Source: Methyloglobulus sp. (GTDB lineage Bacteria; Pseudomonadota; Gammaproteobacteria; Methylococcales; Methylomonadaceae). From it: DNA of 64,000 nucleotides. Each line of letters starts with the position of its first letter. Within the stretch, counting starts at the first letter, position 1. The notes below the pieces were generated by a model. That model saw nothing but the letters and a program-made list of their open reading frames with translations, was not told the origin of the DNA and did not search any database. The position numbers were made by a program, and so were the translations under genes. The DNA lies in NCBI GenBank assembly GCA_013141505.1, contig JABFQX010000008.1, positions 1-64,000 on the forward strand, read 5' to 3'. This document shows positions 27,110 to 37,248 of this stretch, in pieces.

Positions 27110-28083
27110 TCAACAACCCGGGCATTTTGGGCATTTTCCAACATCCTTGATATCAGATAAATACCGGCGTAGAAAAAGGGTGCCGCAGCGATTAAGCTAT
27201 CAATCCTGTCAAGGATACCACCATGACCCGGCAAGATGGAGCCACTTTCTTTGACACCACTTTGACGCTTTACAACGCTAAAGAACAAATCACCGTACAC
27301 TGAAATGAGTACCGTAAAAACGGACAGCAAGACAAAATCGGAGGCATTCATAATAGGGAATTGATAAATCAGGCTTAAGACAACCCCACAGATAACAGCC
27401 GACAACAACGCACCATAAAAACCGACAAGGGTTTTCCCAGGGCTAATTTCCGGAGCCAGTTTTGTCGTCCCGAATTTTTTCCCGACAAAATAGGCAGAAA
27501 TATCCGCGGCCCAGATCAATATCAGGAAATACATGGCCATTTCAGCACCATATAACGCTCTAAGACGAACCAGAAACAGCCATGCTGACAATAAGACAAA
27601 CCAGCCTAACCATGCTTTTTGGCGTGGTTTTAATTGCAAGGTTAATACGCCAGTAGGTGAGTGTTTGATCAGTATCATCACTAGCACCCAAAAGATAACC
27701 GCAGGGATGACAAACCACTCCAATAAACCTGAATACGTTCTTACATCAGGAATATTAAGATATTCCATGAACTGGCTGACCGATGTCCAACTGGATTTTT
27801 TAGCGTATTGATACAAATCCTGCTGCAATGTTTCTATCACATATTGCAGCGCTTCAAGAAACTGAGTCCAAAAATGTAGCCATAGCATTGGGATAATGAC
27901 ACCCAACAAGAATAAATATTTTTTATAAGCCTCATTAATGCCGATTAAATAACTCCATTCCCAAGCCGCCATCAGAATAATCAAACCAAAAAGCAGGGAG
28001 AAATAGTCTTGCGGCAGTTTAAACACTGCCAAAATGACTAAAGGCACAAGGATTGCGGCCGTAATAATGCGCTGTTTTAACAT
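27106..28083 (-). CDS. cdsA: Phosphatidate cytidylyltransferase
   Basis: Makes CDP-diacylglycerol for phospholipid synthesis in the inner membrane. It has about eight hydrophobic segments. The CDS signature lies near the C-terminus as [18 protein letters not shown] followed by ILDRID. The residue before [10 protein letters not shown] is Glu in place of the more usual Asp (KESGS for KDSG), a conservative change. At 325 residues it is slightly longer than E. coli CdsA, the extra part being a loop near residues 75-130. Overlaps dxr by 4 bp. Confidence 0.93.
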   Translation of the reverse strand: MLKQRIITAAILVPLVILAVFKLPQDYFSLLFGLIILMAAWEWSYLIGINEAYKKYLFLLGVIIPMLWLHFWTQFLEALQYVIETLQQDLYQYAKKSSWTSVSQFMEYLNIPDVRTYSGLLEWFVIPAVIFWVLVMILIKHSPTGVLTLQLKPRQKAWLGWFVLLSAWLFLVRLRALYGAEMAMYFLILIWAADISAYFVGKKFGTTKLAPEISPGKTLVGFYGALLSAVICGVVLSLIYQFPIMNASDFVLLSVFTVLISVYGDLFFSVVKRQSGVKESGSILPGHGGILDRIDSLIAAAPFFYAGIYLISRMLENAQNARVVE

Positions 28084-28103
28084 TTTTTATTTTATTTTAT
28101 TTA

Positions 28104-28841
28104 TTAATCTGGTTTATTGGTTATTTGCTCACCCGTATGCCCAAAACGCCTTTGTCGGCTTTTAAAGCTATTGATGGCATCATTCAATGAAATCTGGTCA
28201 AAATCGGGCCAGAGTGTCGTTGTAAAATAGAGTTCTGTATAGGCTAATTGCCACAGTAAAAAATTGCTCACTCGTTGCTCGCCCCCCGTCCTGATAAATA
28301 GATCCGGTTCAGGCAGTCCAGCGGTGGACAGGTGTTCATCAATCAGTTGCGGCGTAATGGCTTGTTTATTTAATTCTCCTGCTGCCATTTTTTCGATGAC
28401 TGACTGGAATGCCTGGCACATATCCCAATGTCCACCGTAGTTTGCGGCTATGACCAGCGTCAACGCGGTGTTATTTTTTGTCTGCGCCTCGCCCGCAACC
28501 ATTGTTTCCCGCAAAAGTTCAGGAAATGCTGTTCGGTCGCCAATAAACCGCATACGGACACCATTTTTATCAAGTGTGTCTATTTCCTTTTGCAGTGTTT
28601 TGATAAACAAGGCCATTAATAGAGACACTTCTTCTTTGGGTCGTCGCCAGTTTTCACTGCTGAACGCAAACAAAGTCAGTACTTCTATGCCATTTTTAAC
28701 GCAATGTTCAACAATTTTGCGGACGGCTTTCACGCCGGCTTGATGACCTAACGCACGCGGCAACAGCCTTTTTTGCGCCCATCTGCCATTACCATCCATG
28801 ATAATTGCAATATGCTTGGGTGTGCCATTTTCAACCATCAA
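28104..28841 (-). CDS. uppS: Undecaprenyl diphosphate synthase
   Basis: Cis-prenyltransferase that makes the C55 lipid carrier precursor for peptidoglycan and other envelope polymers. IAIIMDGNGRWAQKR carries the catalytic Asp (about 16), SSENWRRPKEEV the substrate loop, and LFIRTGGEQRVSNFLLWQ the C-terminal binding motif. 245 residues. Two ATGs (28841, 28838) are possible starts. It lies 20 bp upstream of cdsA. Confidence 0.96.
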   Translation of the reverse strand: MMVENGTPKHIAIIMDGNGRWAQKRLLPRALGHQAGVKAVRKIVEHCVKNGIEVLTLFAFSSENWRRPKEEVSLLMALFIKTLQKEIDTLDKNGVRMRFIGDRTAFPELLRETMVAGEAQTKNNTALTLVIAANYGGHWDMCQAFQSVIEKMAAGELNKQAITPQLIDEHLSTAGLPEPDLFIRTGGEQRVSNFLLWQLAYTELYFTTTLWPDFDQISLNDAINSFKSRQRRFGHTGEQITNKPD

Positions 28842-28899
28842 GTTATTGTGTCCATGTCATCGTCATCCAGTAACCCTTTATTAATTAAATAAATAACAA

Positions 28900-29457
28900 T
28901 TAAATTGATAACAGGTCAGCCTCTTTTGCTTCCAGCAATTTCTCGACATCTTTGATGTATTGATCCGTTAGCTTTTGAATTTTTTCTTCCGCACCACGCG
29001 CATCATCTTCCGAGATCAGCTTTTCTTTCTGGGCATCTTTTATTTCGGTATTGGCATCGCGGCGGATATTTCTTATCGCGACACGACCATTCTCGGCTTC
29101 ATTTTTGACTACTTTGACCAAGGCACGACGGCGTTCTTCCGTTAACGATGGCAGTGGAATGCGGATTACCATGCCATTGGTGGCAGGATTTAAGCCAAGA
29201 TCAGATTTCAATATGGCCTTTTCTATGGCTTGAACCATGTTTTTTTCCCATGGCGTGATGGTGAGGGTACGCGCATCTTCCACAGCTATATTGGCGACCT
29301 GTGACAAGGCAGATTCATTGCCATAATAAGACACGGTGATTTGATCGAGCAAGCTAGGATGAGCCCTTCCTGTGCGTATTTTAGAGAACTCATGTTTCAA
29401 AGACTCTATGCTTTTACCCATACGAGTAGCCGCACCCTGTTGAATATCGCTAATCAT
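28900..29457 (-). CDS. frr: Ribosome recycling factor
   Basis: Splits post-termination ribosomes with EF-G. The 185-residue length and the sequence ([69 protein letters not shown]) match the family throughout. It lies 9 bp after pyrH and 58 bp before uppS, in the standard block order. Confidence 0.97.
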   Translation of the reverse strand: MISDIQQGAATRMGKSIESLKHEFSKIRTGRAHPSLLDQITVSYYGNESALSQVANIAVEDARTLTITPWEKNMVQAIEKAILKSDLGLNPATNGMVIRIPLPSLTEERRRALVKVVKNEAENGRVAIRNIRRDANTEIKDAQKEKLISEDDARGAEEKIQKLTDQYIKDVEKLLEAKEADLLSI

Positions 29458-29466
29458 TTATTTTCC

Positions 29467-30180
29467 TCACTCGATTAGAGAGCCAATCTCTTCACCCAAC
29501 ATCAAGCGTTTTATCGCGCTGGGTTCAAATATATTCATGACCCTCATGGGTACATTATTATCCCTACACAACACCAACGCCGTGGTGTCCATGACGTTTA
29601 AGCGTTGGTCTAACGCCTCGTCATACGTCAAACGAGGATAGAATACGGCATTTTTAACTTTTTCCGGATCCGCAGAGTACACGCCTTTAACCTTGGTCGC
29701 TTTAATCATCAGTTCCGCATTAATTTCAATTGCCCTGAGACTGGCTGCCGAATCAGTCGTAAAAAACGGGTTGCCCGTGCCTGCCGCGAAGATAACCACA
29801 CGACCTTTTTCAAGATGTCGGACTGCCCGGCGGCGGATATAATCTTCGCAGACCTGATTGATTTTTAAGGCTGACATAACCCTGACTTGCTGACCTAAAT
29901 GTTCAATTGCATCTTGCATTGCCAAGGCGTTGATGACGGTTGCCAACATGCCCATCTGGTCGCCAGTTACCCGATCCAAGCCTTCAGCAGCCTTTTGTGC
30001 GCCGCGTAAAATATTACCGCCACCAATGACCAGTCCGACCTGGACACCCATGTCACATAATTCCTTGATCTCCGTAGCAAGCCGCTTGAGTATATCGGCA
30101 TCGAGACTGCCGCCCGATTCACTCATCAAGGCTTCACCACTCAGTTTAAGCAATATTCGTTGGCAAATTATGTTTGTCAT
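29467..30180 (-). CDS. pyrH: UMP kinase
   Basis: Phosphorylates UMP to UDP in pyrimidine nucleotide synthesis; hexameric amino-acid-kinase fold. [44 protein letters not shown] and [17 protein letters not shown] are all present. An in-frame TTG at 30186 is possible, but ATG 30180 ([14 protein letters not shown]) is preferred, giving 237 residues. No strong Shine-Dalgarno is visible, so expression may be coupled to tsf 33 bp upstream. Confidence 0.95.
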   Translation of the reverse strand: MTNIICQRILLKLSGEALMSESGGSLDADILKRLATEIKELCDMGVQVGLVIGGGNILRGAQKAAEGLDRVTGDQMGMLATVINALAMQDAIEHLGQQVRVMSALKINQVCEDYIRRRAVRHLEKGRVVIFAAGTGNPFFTTDSAASLRAIEINAELMIKATKVKGVYSADPEKVKNAVFYPRLTYDEALDQRLNVMDTTALVLCRDNNVPMRVMNIFEPSAIKRLMLGEEIGSLIE

Positions 30181-30219
30181 AGTCAATTTGGTTTTGGTTA
30201 TTAATGCGACGTGGGTCTG

Positions 30220-31107
30220 TTAGCTGCCTCTTACTTGCGCCATAACTTCTTCGGCAAAGTTTTCTTCTTTCTTCTCAATCCCTTCACCTACTTCAAAACG
30301 GGTGAAGCGCACGACACTATTGCTTTTTGATGCCGCCAATTTGCCGACAGTCAGCTTGTCGTCCTTGATAAAAGGTTGGCCTAACAAGGTGACTTCAGCA
30401 AAAAACTTGCTGATTCGACCAACCACCATTTTTTCAATGATGTCAGCAGATTTGCCGCTTTCAGCCGCTTGTGCCTTGAAAATCTCTTTTTCTTTTTCGA
30501 TGACTTCAGGGCTAACTTGATCTTCAGATACGCAAATCGGCTTACTTGCCGCTATGTGCATGGCGATGTCCTTGCCTAATTCTGGATTTGCCGCTGTTAG
30601 CTCAACAATTACGCCAATTTTGTTGCCGTGCAGGTAACAGGCCGTACCGCCTGTTGCGGTTTCATATCTTTCAAACCGACGAACAGTAATGTTTTCGCCC
30701 AATTTGGCAATCAGGTTTCTGCGGGTTTCTTCAACCGTCTGCCCGTCAGCTAAAACCATAGCCGCTAACTGTTCTTCATTATCAATCTTGGTATTTAACA
30801 AAGCTATTGTTATATCATTGACAAACTTAACAAAATCATCCGCCTTGGCAACAAAATCGGTCTCGCAATTGACATCGGCCATTGCCACAGTCTTGCCATC
30901 ATCACTAACTTTTACGCCAATAATTCCTTCTGCCGCAATACGGCCTGATTTTTTGTCCGCTTTGGCTAAGCCGGATTTACGCATGTTTTCAATGGCCAAC
31001 TCCATATCGCCATTGGTTTCAACCAAGGCTTTCTTGCATTCCATCATGCCGGAACCGGTACGCTCACGCAGTTCCTTGACCATTGCCGCACTAATTGTAT
31101 CGCTCAT
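30220..31107 (-). CDS. tsf: Translation elongation factor Ts
   Basis: Nucleotide exchange factor for EF-Tu. It starts with the UBA-like domain (MVKELRERTGSGMMECKKAL), has the TDFVAKADDFVKFV signature that contacts EF-Tu, and shows the repeated core domain with HIAASKPICVSEDQV. 295 residues is normal. It is separated from rpsB by 120 bp containing a terminator-like hairpin that may lower its expression relative to rpsB. Confidence 0.97.
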   Translation of the reverse strand: MSDTISAAMVKELRERTGSGMMECKKALVETNGDMELAIENMRKSGLAKADKKSGRIAAEGIIGVKVSDDGKTVAMADVNCETDFVAKADDFVKFVNDITIALLNTKIDNEEQLAAMVLADGQTVEETRRNLIAKLGENITVRRFERYETATGGTACYLHGNKIGVIVELTAANPELGKDIAMHIAASKPICVSEDQVSPEVIEKEKEIFKAQAAESGKSADIIEKMVVGRISKFFAEVTLLGQPFIKDDKLTVGKLAASKSNSVVRFTRFEVGEGIEKKEENFAEEVMAQVRGS

Positions 31108-31141
31108 TATCTGTTTTCTCTCGATTATTCATCACTATAAA

Positions 31142-31163
31142 AACGCCCCCGTAAGGAGGCGCT
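31142..31163 (-). terminator. Attenuator-like terminator between rpsB and tsf
   Basis: Read on the minus strand, AGCGCCTCC (31163-31155) pairs with GGGGGCGTT (31150-31142) around TTAC. The duplex is nine pairs with two G-U wobbles, followed by TTTTTAT. The wobbles fit only the minus-strand RNA, so the hairpin is oriented to act on rpsB transcripts. Confidence 0.7.
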
Positions 31164-31183
31164 CTTAACCAACTGTGTCATCC

Positions 31184-31201
31184 CCGCTAATGCTTTAGCG
31201 G
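31184..31201 (-). other. Second hairpin just after rpsB
   Basis: CCGCTAA (31184-31190) and TTAGCGG (31195-31201) form a perfect 7-bp stem with a 4-nt loop, 27 bp beyond the rpsB coding sequence and 20 bp before the terminator-like hairpin. It may protect the rpsB mRNA 3' end. Confidence 0.45.
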
Positions 31202-31227
31202 CTTACTTTAATTTTTTTTAGCAACAG

Positions 31228-31974
31228 TTACTCTGCTGCGGCTGCCGGTACTTCGACAAAATCATCCGCTTTAGCTGACAATCCCAAAGCCGCGGTCTTG
31301 GCATCCATTACGACTGCCGCAACAGTTTCGCAATACAGTTTTACCGCTCTTATTGAGTCGTCGTTACCTGGAATGACGTAATCAATGCCCTCTGGCGTGT
31401 TGTTTGAATCGACAACACCCACCACGGGGATACCTAATTTTTTTGCTTCACTGATCGCATTTTTTTCGTAACCGACATCCAGTACAAAAATAACGTCGGG
31501 AATACCCTTCATGTCTTTGATACCGCCTAAGCTGCGTTCTAGCTTTTCCATCTCGCGTTCCATACCCAAGGCTTCTTTTTTGCCGAAGCGTTGGTACAGT
31601 GTGCCATCTGCTTTCATGGCTTCGAGTTCTTTCAGGCGATTGATGGATTTTTTGATGGTTTTAAAATTGGTCAACATGCCGCCTAACCAACGGTGATTGA
31701 CATAGGGCATACCGCAAAGTGCCGCTTGTTCAGCAACGACTTTCCGAGCCGCTTTTTTTGTACCTACTAAAAGTACAGTGCCTCTATTGGCAGCCATTTG
31801 GCCTAGATAGTTCATCGCATCATTAAACATCGGAAGCGTTTTTTCCAGATTAATAATATGGATTTTGTTACGGGAACCAAATAAGTAAGTAGCCATTTTT
31901 GGGTTCCAATAACGGGTTTGGTGTCCAAAGTGGACGCCCGCTTCTAACATTTGACGCATTGATACTGCCGACAT
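31228..31974 (-). CDS. rpsB: 30S ribosomal protein S2
   Basis: Binds the 30S head-body junction and is needed for bS1 assembly. The N-terminus [20 protein letters not shown] and the signatures [31 protein letters not shown] and [20 protein letters not shown] are complete. 248 residues. AGGAG lies just upstream of ATG 31974. It heads the block rpsB-tsf-pyrH-frr-uppS-cdsA-dxr-rseP and is divergent from map. Confidence 0.98.
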   Translation of the reverse strand: MSAVSMRQMLEAGVHFGHQTRYWNPKMATYLFGSRNKIHIINLEKTLPMFNDAMNYLGQMAANRGTVLLVGTKKAARKVVAEQAALCGMPYVNHRWLGGMLTNFKTIKKSINRLKELEAMKADGTLYQRFGKKEALGMEREMEKLERSLGGIKDMKGIPDVIFVLDVGYEKNAISEAKKLGIPVVGVVDSNNTPEGIDYVIPGNDDSIRAVKLYCETVAAVVMDAKTAALGLSAKADDFVEVPAAAAE

Positions 31975-32130
31975 TCATTTCTCCTAAGATGATATTTCCG
32001 AAACCTGTGTTTCGGCGTTGGGTTAAGCCTCCGCTTATCCCGCTTAGTAACCAGCTAACCTAAATTATCGGTAAAGCCAGCACCCTACCAAGCGTGACGA
32101 TAGGCGTGAGTATTTTGTTGTAAAGTTCAA
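31975..32130 (-). promoter_or_regulatory. rpsB mRNA leader with hairpin before the Shine-Dalgarno
   Basis: About 150 nt separate the predicted promoter from the rpsB start. A perfect 7-bp hairpin, CCGAAAC (31998-32004) with GTTTCGG (32009-32015) around a 4-nt loop, lies 12 bp before the AGGAG at 31981-31985. In gammaproteobacteria the rpsB leader is the S2 autoregulation site, so this region is the likely equivalent. The structural match beyond the hairpin is not tested here. Confidence 0.45.
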
Positions 32131-32136
32131 CTCGTC

Positions 32137-32165
32137 TTTATACCATAATCAGCTTTTTACAACAA
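32137..32165 (-). promoter_or_regulatory. Predicted sigma70 promoter of rpsB
   Basis: On the minus strand TTGTTG (32165-32160), a 17-bp spacer and TATAAA (32142-32137) fit a housekeeping promoter. A perfect palindrome, TCAGCTT (32149-32155) with AAGCTGA (32164-32170), overlaps the -35 box and part of the spacer and could be an operator or simply a chance hairpin. Confidence 0.55.
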
Positions 32166-32270
32166 GCTGATGTCTGGTAAACTTTACCGTAAGAGTGGCC
32201 TTTGATTACTTGGCACTTTTATAAATGTAACACCTAACACGATGTATATTAAATAAATAATTTATAAAAG

Positions 32271-33044
32271 ATGAGCATTACCATCAAAACCGAAAGCGAA
32301 ATAGAAAAAATGCGGGTAGCCGGAAAATTGGCCGCTGAGGTACTGGAAATGATTGCACCTCATGTGGTTTCAGGGATAACAACCGACGAACTCGATAACA
32401 TCTGTCATGATTACATCGTCAATGTGCAGGGTACAATTCCGGCACCGCTTAACTATCGGGGCTTCCCTAAGTCCATTTGCACATCCATCAACCAAACCGT
32501 ATGCCACGGCATTCCCAGCAACAAAAAGCTCAAGTCTGGCGATATTATCAATGTCGATATTACGGTGATTAAAGACGGTTATCATGGCGATACCAGCAAA
32601 ATGTTTTGCGTTGGCGAAGTCAGCCCTCACGCCAAACGCTTGGTGAATATAACTCAAGAGGCGATGTATCTGGGCATCAAGCAGATCAAACAAGGTGCAA
32701 CTTTAGGCGATATAGGTCATGCCATACAAAAATTTGCCGAAAGCAACCGCTATTCCGTGGTGAGGGAGTTTTGCGGACATGGTATCGGCAAAAATTTTCA
32801 TGAAGATCCCCACGTTCTCCATTATGGCAAGCAGGGTGAAGGCGAAGCACTTGAGGCAGGTATGATTATCACCGTCGAACCTATGATCAATCTCGGCAAA
32901 CGCCATATCAAAGTGTTGGGTGATGGCTGGACGGCAGTCACTAAAGACCACAGCCTTTCTGCCCAGTGGGAACATACCGTTCTGGTCACTGAAAACGGCT
33001 ATGAAATATTGACGCTACGCCAGGAAGAAAGCACATTGCCATGA
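32271..33044 (+). CDS. map: Methionine aminopeptidase, type I
   Basis: Removes the initiator methionine from nascent proteins. Metal ligands are in place: Asp96 and Asp107 (INVDITV, YHGDTSKMF), then the His of CGHGIGKNFHEDPHV and the glutamates of ITVEPMI and WEHTVLV. 257 residues is typical. It is divergent from rpsB, and its TGA overlaps the glnD ATG (ATGA, 33041-33044), so the two are co-translated. Confidence 0.97.
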   Translation: MSITIKTESEIEKMRVAGKLAAEVLEMIAPHVVSGITTDELDNICHDYIVNVQGTIPAPLNYRGFPKSICTSINQTVCHGIPSNKKLKSGDIINVDITVIKDGYHGDTSKMFCVGEVSPHAKRLVNITQEAMYLGIKQIKQGATLGDIGHAIQKFAESNRYSVVREFCGHGIGKNFHEDPHVLHYGKQGEGEALEAGMIITVEPMINLGKRHIKVLGDGWTAVTKDHSLSAQWEHTVLVTENGYEILTLRQEESTLP

Positions 33045-35704
33045 ATGCCCTTATTCATTCAACATGGTTTTCACAAAGGGATGGCCTACATCACTTCAAG
33101 CGCCTAATAAAAGAGAAAGACACCGAGCTAAAACAGAAATTTGATCCTCACGCTTCAGTTGGCGACCTGCTTAACGAAAATTCTGATTTTGTTGATTCCT
33201 TGCTGGTAACCAGTTGGCAGTATTTTCTTGGCAAATATGCTGAAAATATTTGCCTGATGGCCGTCGGCGGTTATGGCAGAAGGGAGCTATTTCCCCATTC
33301 GGATATTGATATTGTGATTATTCTGGACAGCAATGATATTGTTGCATATGAGGAAAAGCTGACCAACTTCCTGACCTTTCTTTGGGATATAGGCTTAAAG
33401 CCGGGGCAAAGTGTGCGTACGGTTGAAGAATGCGTAAATGCTGCTGTTGGGGATCAGACCATCATGACCAGCCTGATGGAAAACCGGCTAATTTCTGGAA
33501 ATGTGTCGCTTTACCAAAAACTCAAGGATGCAATTACCCCGGATAAGATCTGGCCTTCCGACCAGTTTTTTGCCGCCAAAATGTTGGAACAGCAGCAACG
33601 TCATACGAAATACCATGATACTGCTTATAACCTTGAACCCAACATCAAAGAAGGCCCCGGCGGTTTGCGCGACATGCAGGTCATCACTTGGGTGTTCAAG
33701 CGGCACTATAATTCAAGAACCTTAAGGGAGTTAATCCATTATGGCTTTTTGCCCGAATCTGAATACAAACAACTCACTTCCGCTTTGCATATTTTGTGGC
33801 GAATCCGTTTTGCTTTACATCAACTGACCAATCGTGGCGAAGATCGGCTGATTTTCGATTACCAACGCGATCTCGCTCAGCAGTTTGGTTTTAGCTCAGA
33901 AAACCAGAAATACAATGAAGATGTCGAGCAATTCATGCAGTTTTATTTTAAGACCATCCTTGAACTGCAACGCCTCAACGAACTGCTACTGCAATTGTTC
34001 AATGAGCGCTTTGTTATTGGCACAACCAGCCAAAACCCAATACCGCTAAACGAACATTTCGTCATTATTAACAATTACCTGGAAGCCAAAGACGAATTTG
34101 TTTTTGAACGCCAGCCATTAGCGTTGCTGGAAGTTTTTTTAATACTGCAAAAAAACCAGGCGCTCAAAGGCGTCAGGGCCACGACGATCCGCCTAATCCG
34201 AAAAAACCTGCATTTAATCGACGATAACTTCCGCAATAATAAAGCCGCCAATTATTTGTTCATGGAAATATTCCGGCAACCGCATGGCATCACCACACAA
34301 CTCAGGCGAATGAATCGCTACGGTATTTTAGCGGCCTATATGCCCAGTTTTGCCAATATCATCGCCCGAATGCAATACGATTTATTTCATATTTATACCG
34401 TGGACGAGCACACCCTGTTTGTTATCCGCAATCTACGCCGCTTTTCACTGACGAAGCATGAGCATGAATTCCCCTTTTGCAATGATGTGTTCAGGCTAAT
34501 CAATAAACCGGAAATCCTCTACATTGCGGCACTTTTTCATGATATCGCCAAAGGCCTAAAAGGCGACCATTCGACCATTGGCGAAGATATTGCAAAATCT
34601 TTTTGCCGCCAACATGATTTGAGCTCACACGACACCAAACTCGTTGCCTGGTTGGTGCGCAATCATTTGATGATGTCTATGACCGCACAACGAAAAGATA
34701 TCAGCGACCCCGATGTAATCCATGAGTTTGCCCAAAAAGTAGGCAGCATTGAAAGCCTTAACCATATCTACCTCCTGACTGTTGCCGACATTCGCGCCAC
34801 TAACCCTGAGTTATGGAATTCCTGGAAAGACTCCCTGCTAAAAGAACTTTATTCAGCAACGCATTCTGCGTTACGTAAGGGACTGCAAAACCCAGCCGCC
34901 CTGAAAGACCGCATTGAAGAACACAAAAATGAGGCCAAAGACGAACTTCTTAAAGCGGGTTACACTGAATCCGTCATCGATTCATTGTGGCAACACATAA
35001 GTGATGAATATTTTCTTCGCTACTCCACAGATGACATCGTCTGGCACACGAATGCCATCGCATCAACTGATGAAAACGATTTACCGCTGGTGATCTTGCG
35101 CTCTCAAATCCATCGTGGCAGTGCAGAAGTTTTTGTTTATGGCAAAAATGTGGGGGCTATTTTTTCCATTTGCACGGCAACATTGGATCAATTAGGACTG
35201 ACCATCCTCGATGCAAGAATAATGACCTCAGATGATGATTTTGCCCTCAATAGCTTCCAAGTGCTGGAACAATCTGGAGAGCCTATTAACGAGCAGTATC
35301 GGAGAAATCATATCTGCGATGCGCTCCGTAACAACTTGTTGAGCCAGGAAGTTAAAGAGCATAAAAACATTCATCGCCTTTCCAGGCAGGCCAAACATTT
35401 TCCGATTCCAACCAGCATTCGTTTCCATCCCGACCCGTTGGAAAAACAGACTATTCTCGAACTTGTATCCACGGATAGATCTGGCCTGTTATCAAAGATT
35501 GGCCGGGTTTTTAACAAGCTGGCGATTAATTTACACAGCGCAAGAATAACCACCATAGGCAGCCGCGCTGAAGATATTTTTTATATCACCGACTTACAGC
35601 TACAGCCTATCTCCGATACCAGCAAGCAAGAACAATTGCGCGAAGAAATCCTGCTCGCACTGGACAATATCAAGCCTAAAAAAAAGCTTAATGCCGTTAA
35701 ATAA
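33041..35704 (+). CDS. glnD: Bifunctional PII uridylyltransferase/uridylyl-removing enzyme
   Basis: Senses glutamine and modifies or demodifies PII proteins, setting nitrogen control. The nucleotidyltransferase motif GGYGRRELFPHSDIDIVII is at about 74-92. The HD hydrolase site AALFHDIAKGLKGDHST is at about 495-512. Two C-terminal ACT domains begin near 698 and 804 (TDRSGLLSKIGRVFNKLAIN) for glutamine binding. 887 residues. It overlaps map by 4 bp at its start and the convergent hydroxylase gene by 8 bp at its end. Functionally linked to gltBD 1.5 kb downstream. Confidence 0.96.
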   Translation: MNALIHSTWFSQRDGLHHFKRLIKEKDTELKQKFDPHASVGDLLNENSDFVDSLLVTSWQYFLGKYAENICLMAVGGYGRRELFPHSDIDIVIILDSNDIVAYEEKLTNFLTFLWDIGLKPGQSVRTVEECVNAAVGDQTIMTSLMENRLISGNVSLYQKLKDAITPDKIWPSDQFFAAKMLEQQQRHTKYHDTAYNLEPNIKEGPGGLRDMQVITWVFKRHYNSRTLRELIHYGFLPESEYKQLTSALHILWRIRFALHQLTNRGEDRLIFDYQRDLAQQFGFSSENQKYNEDVEQFMQFYFKTILELQRLNELLLQLFNERFVIGTTSQNPIPLNEHFVIINNYLEAKDEFVFERQPLALLEVFLILQKNQALKGVRATTIRLIRKNLHLIDDNFRNNKAANYLFMEIFRQPHGITTQLRRMNRYGILAAYMPSFANIIARMQYDLFHIYTVDEHTLFVIRNLRRFSLTKHEHEFPFCNDVFRLINKPEILYIAALFHDIAKGLKGDHSTIGEDIAKSFCRQHDLSSHDTKLVAWLVRNHLMMSMTAQRKDISDPDVIHEFAQKVGSIESLNHIYLLTVADIRATNPELWNSWKDSLLKELYSATHSALRKGLQNPAALKDRIEEHKNEAKDELLKAGYTESVIDSLWQHISDEYFLRYSTDDIVWHTNAIASTDENDLPLVILRSQIHRGSAEVFVYGKNVGAIFSICTATLDQLGLTILDARIMTSDDDFALNSFQVLEQSGEPINEQYRRNHICDALRNNLLSQEVKEHKNIHRLSRQAKHFPIPTSIRFHPDPLEKQTILELVSTDRSGLLSKIGRVFNKLAINLHSARITTIGSRAEDIFYITDLQLQPISDTSKQEQLREEILLALDNIKPKKKLNAVK

Positions 35705-36914
35705 TCGGTTCGCCTTTAGCCAGCTTCGGCAACGGGCCTTCAAGCCCCATCGCTTGTCGCATCAGTTTGTTTTTTGCTGGCAAAATTCGTTCTGCAAGCC
35801 CTAAGCCTAAATTCCGCAGAATTTTGACGGGCAGTATTTCATTGCTGAAAACTTGATAAAAAACATCCATCACTGTCATCATTTTCAGATTTTCATTGCG
35901 GCGCATTTTTTCATATTTCTTTAATACGGTTAAAGCACTGGGGTCTTGCCCTTTTTTTAATGCTTCGCACAGCACTTCGCCTAAAGCTGCGGCATCCAGC
36001 AAGCCGATATTAACGCCCTGCCCCGCCAATGGATTAATCATGTGTGCGGCATCGCCCACTAATACTACGCCGGGTTTGACGTAGGCTTGCGCGTGTTGAC
36101 GTTTCAAAGGAAAACTTGCGGTCGCCAAGACGTTTTTAACCTGACCTAAAGCCTCTGGAAACGCCGCCATCAACTCTTTTTTTAGCTCATCAAGTGGTAA
36201 TAATTTTAATCGGCTGACCTCATCCGGCGATTGATACCACACAACAGAACCATAATGCCCGGTTAACGGCAAGAATGCCTGCGGGCCAGTCGGTACAAAG
36301 CGTTGCCAAGTAATATCTTGCTGACCGTATTCTGTTTCTATGTAGATCACTAAAGCATGTTGTTTATAGTCCCAACTGGTAACACCTAAACCAACGGTTT
36401 GCCTGACCCGTGATTGCCCGCCATCTGCTGCCACCAATATTTTTGTCGATAAGACACGGCCGTCATCCAATTCGATATGGGCCAGCTTTCCGGGAGAATA
36501 TTGAATCTTTTTGATACTTACGGGCGATATAAGGCTGATATTGTCGAAATCCGCCAACCGCTCAAGCAAAGCCAACTGAATGACTCGATTTTCTACAATG
36601 TAACCCAGTTGCGGGTGATTAATGTCATCGCTGCAAAATTCAGTATCCCCCGCCGTTTCCCAAACTCGCATTCGGCGAAACGGACAAAATCTCCGGTTTT
36701 CTATGCCTTGCCAAGCGCCGACAGTTTCAAGGATAAGTTTGGACGCGATACTCAACGCAGACACCCGCAAATCATGAGGTTGATCTAGAGAAAATGGTTG
36801 TGGCGGCGCATTCTCAATGACCGCAACTTGCAGTCCACTATCGCCCAGCGCACAAGCCACCGCAGAACCCACCATACCGCCACCAACGATGATTACATCA
36901 AAATTTTGTTTCAT
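35697..36914 (-). CDS. FAD-dependent ubiquinone-biosynthesis hydroxylase, UbiH/UbiF/VisC family
   Basis: Flavin monooxygenase of 405 residues. N-terminal IIVGGGMVGSAVACALGDSG binds FAD, a DG motif follows in LVAADGGQSRVRQ, and GDAAHMINPLAGQGVNIGL is the second FAD motif. DLRVSALSIAS and the CPFRRMRVWE region resemble UbiF/UbiI-type quinone hydroxylases. Which ring position it hydroxylates (C1, C5 or C6) cannot be decided from sequence alone. It is convergent with glnD and overlaps it by 8 bp. Monocistronic. Confidence 0.85.
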   Translation of the reverse strand: MKQNFDVIIVGGGMVGSAVACALGDSGLQVAVIENAPPQPFSLDQPHDLRVSALSIASKLILETVGAWQGIENRRFCPFRRMRVWETAGDTEFCSDDINHPQLGYIVENRVIQLALLERLADFDNISLISPVSIKKIQYSPGKLAHIELDDGRVLSTKILVAADGGQSRVRQTVGLGVTSWDYKQHALVIYIETEYGQQDITWQRFVPTGPQAFLPLTGHYGSVVWYQSPDEVSRLKLLPLDELKKELMAAFPEALGQVKNVLATASFPLKRQHAQAYVKPGVVLVGDAAHMINPLAGQGVNIGLLDAAALGEVLCEALKKGQDPSALTVLKKYEKMRRNENLKMMTVMDVFYQVFSNEILPVKILRNLGLGLAERILPAKNKLMRQAMGLEGPLPKLAKGEPII

Positions 36915-37108
36915 ATTTAACCAAAAATAAAAATGCTAATGCGAATTCAAACATCAAAAGGCCGAATCTATAATAAATCAACCAGAGCAAAGATTACGTT
37001 TATTCTTGTTTTTTAAGATATCATAAATTATGCATGGCAATCTAAAACCGGCATTTCCAATACAAGTTGATGCTATGACTTTTCATGTTACAAACAACAA
37101 AAGACTGC

Positions 37109-37137
37109 GTGACAAAAAATCGGCAAATCCGTATAAT
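37109..37137 (+). promoter_or_regulatory. Strong sigma70-type promoter of gltBD
   Basis: GTGACA (37109-37114), a 17-bp spacer and a perfect TATAAT (37132-37137) lie 111 bp upstream of the gltB start. Just after the -10 box, GCCGCACTGCGGC forms a short stem. The rest of 36915-37248 is AT-rich. No second gene or sigma54 site is evident. Confidence 0.7.
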
Positions 37138-37248
37138 TCAATCGTTTTGCCGCACTGCGGCCTTTGAAGAAAAGATCGACACAGGTGCGGAACAAGGGTT
37201 TATAGGGAAAGTCTTAACCCTTAGATCAAACATACTTCAGAGGTGTCA

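Noticed and set aside
36915-37248. Sigma54 promoter for gltBD
   Set aside because: TGGCAATC followed by GGCATT has wrong spacing and bases; a good sigma70-type promoter is present instead.
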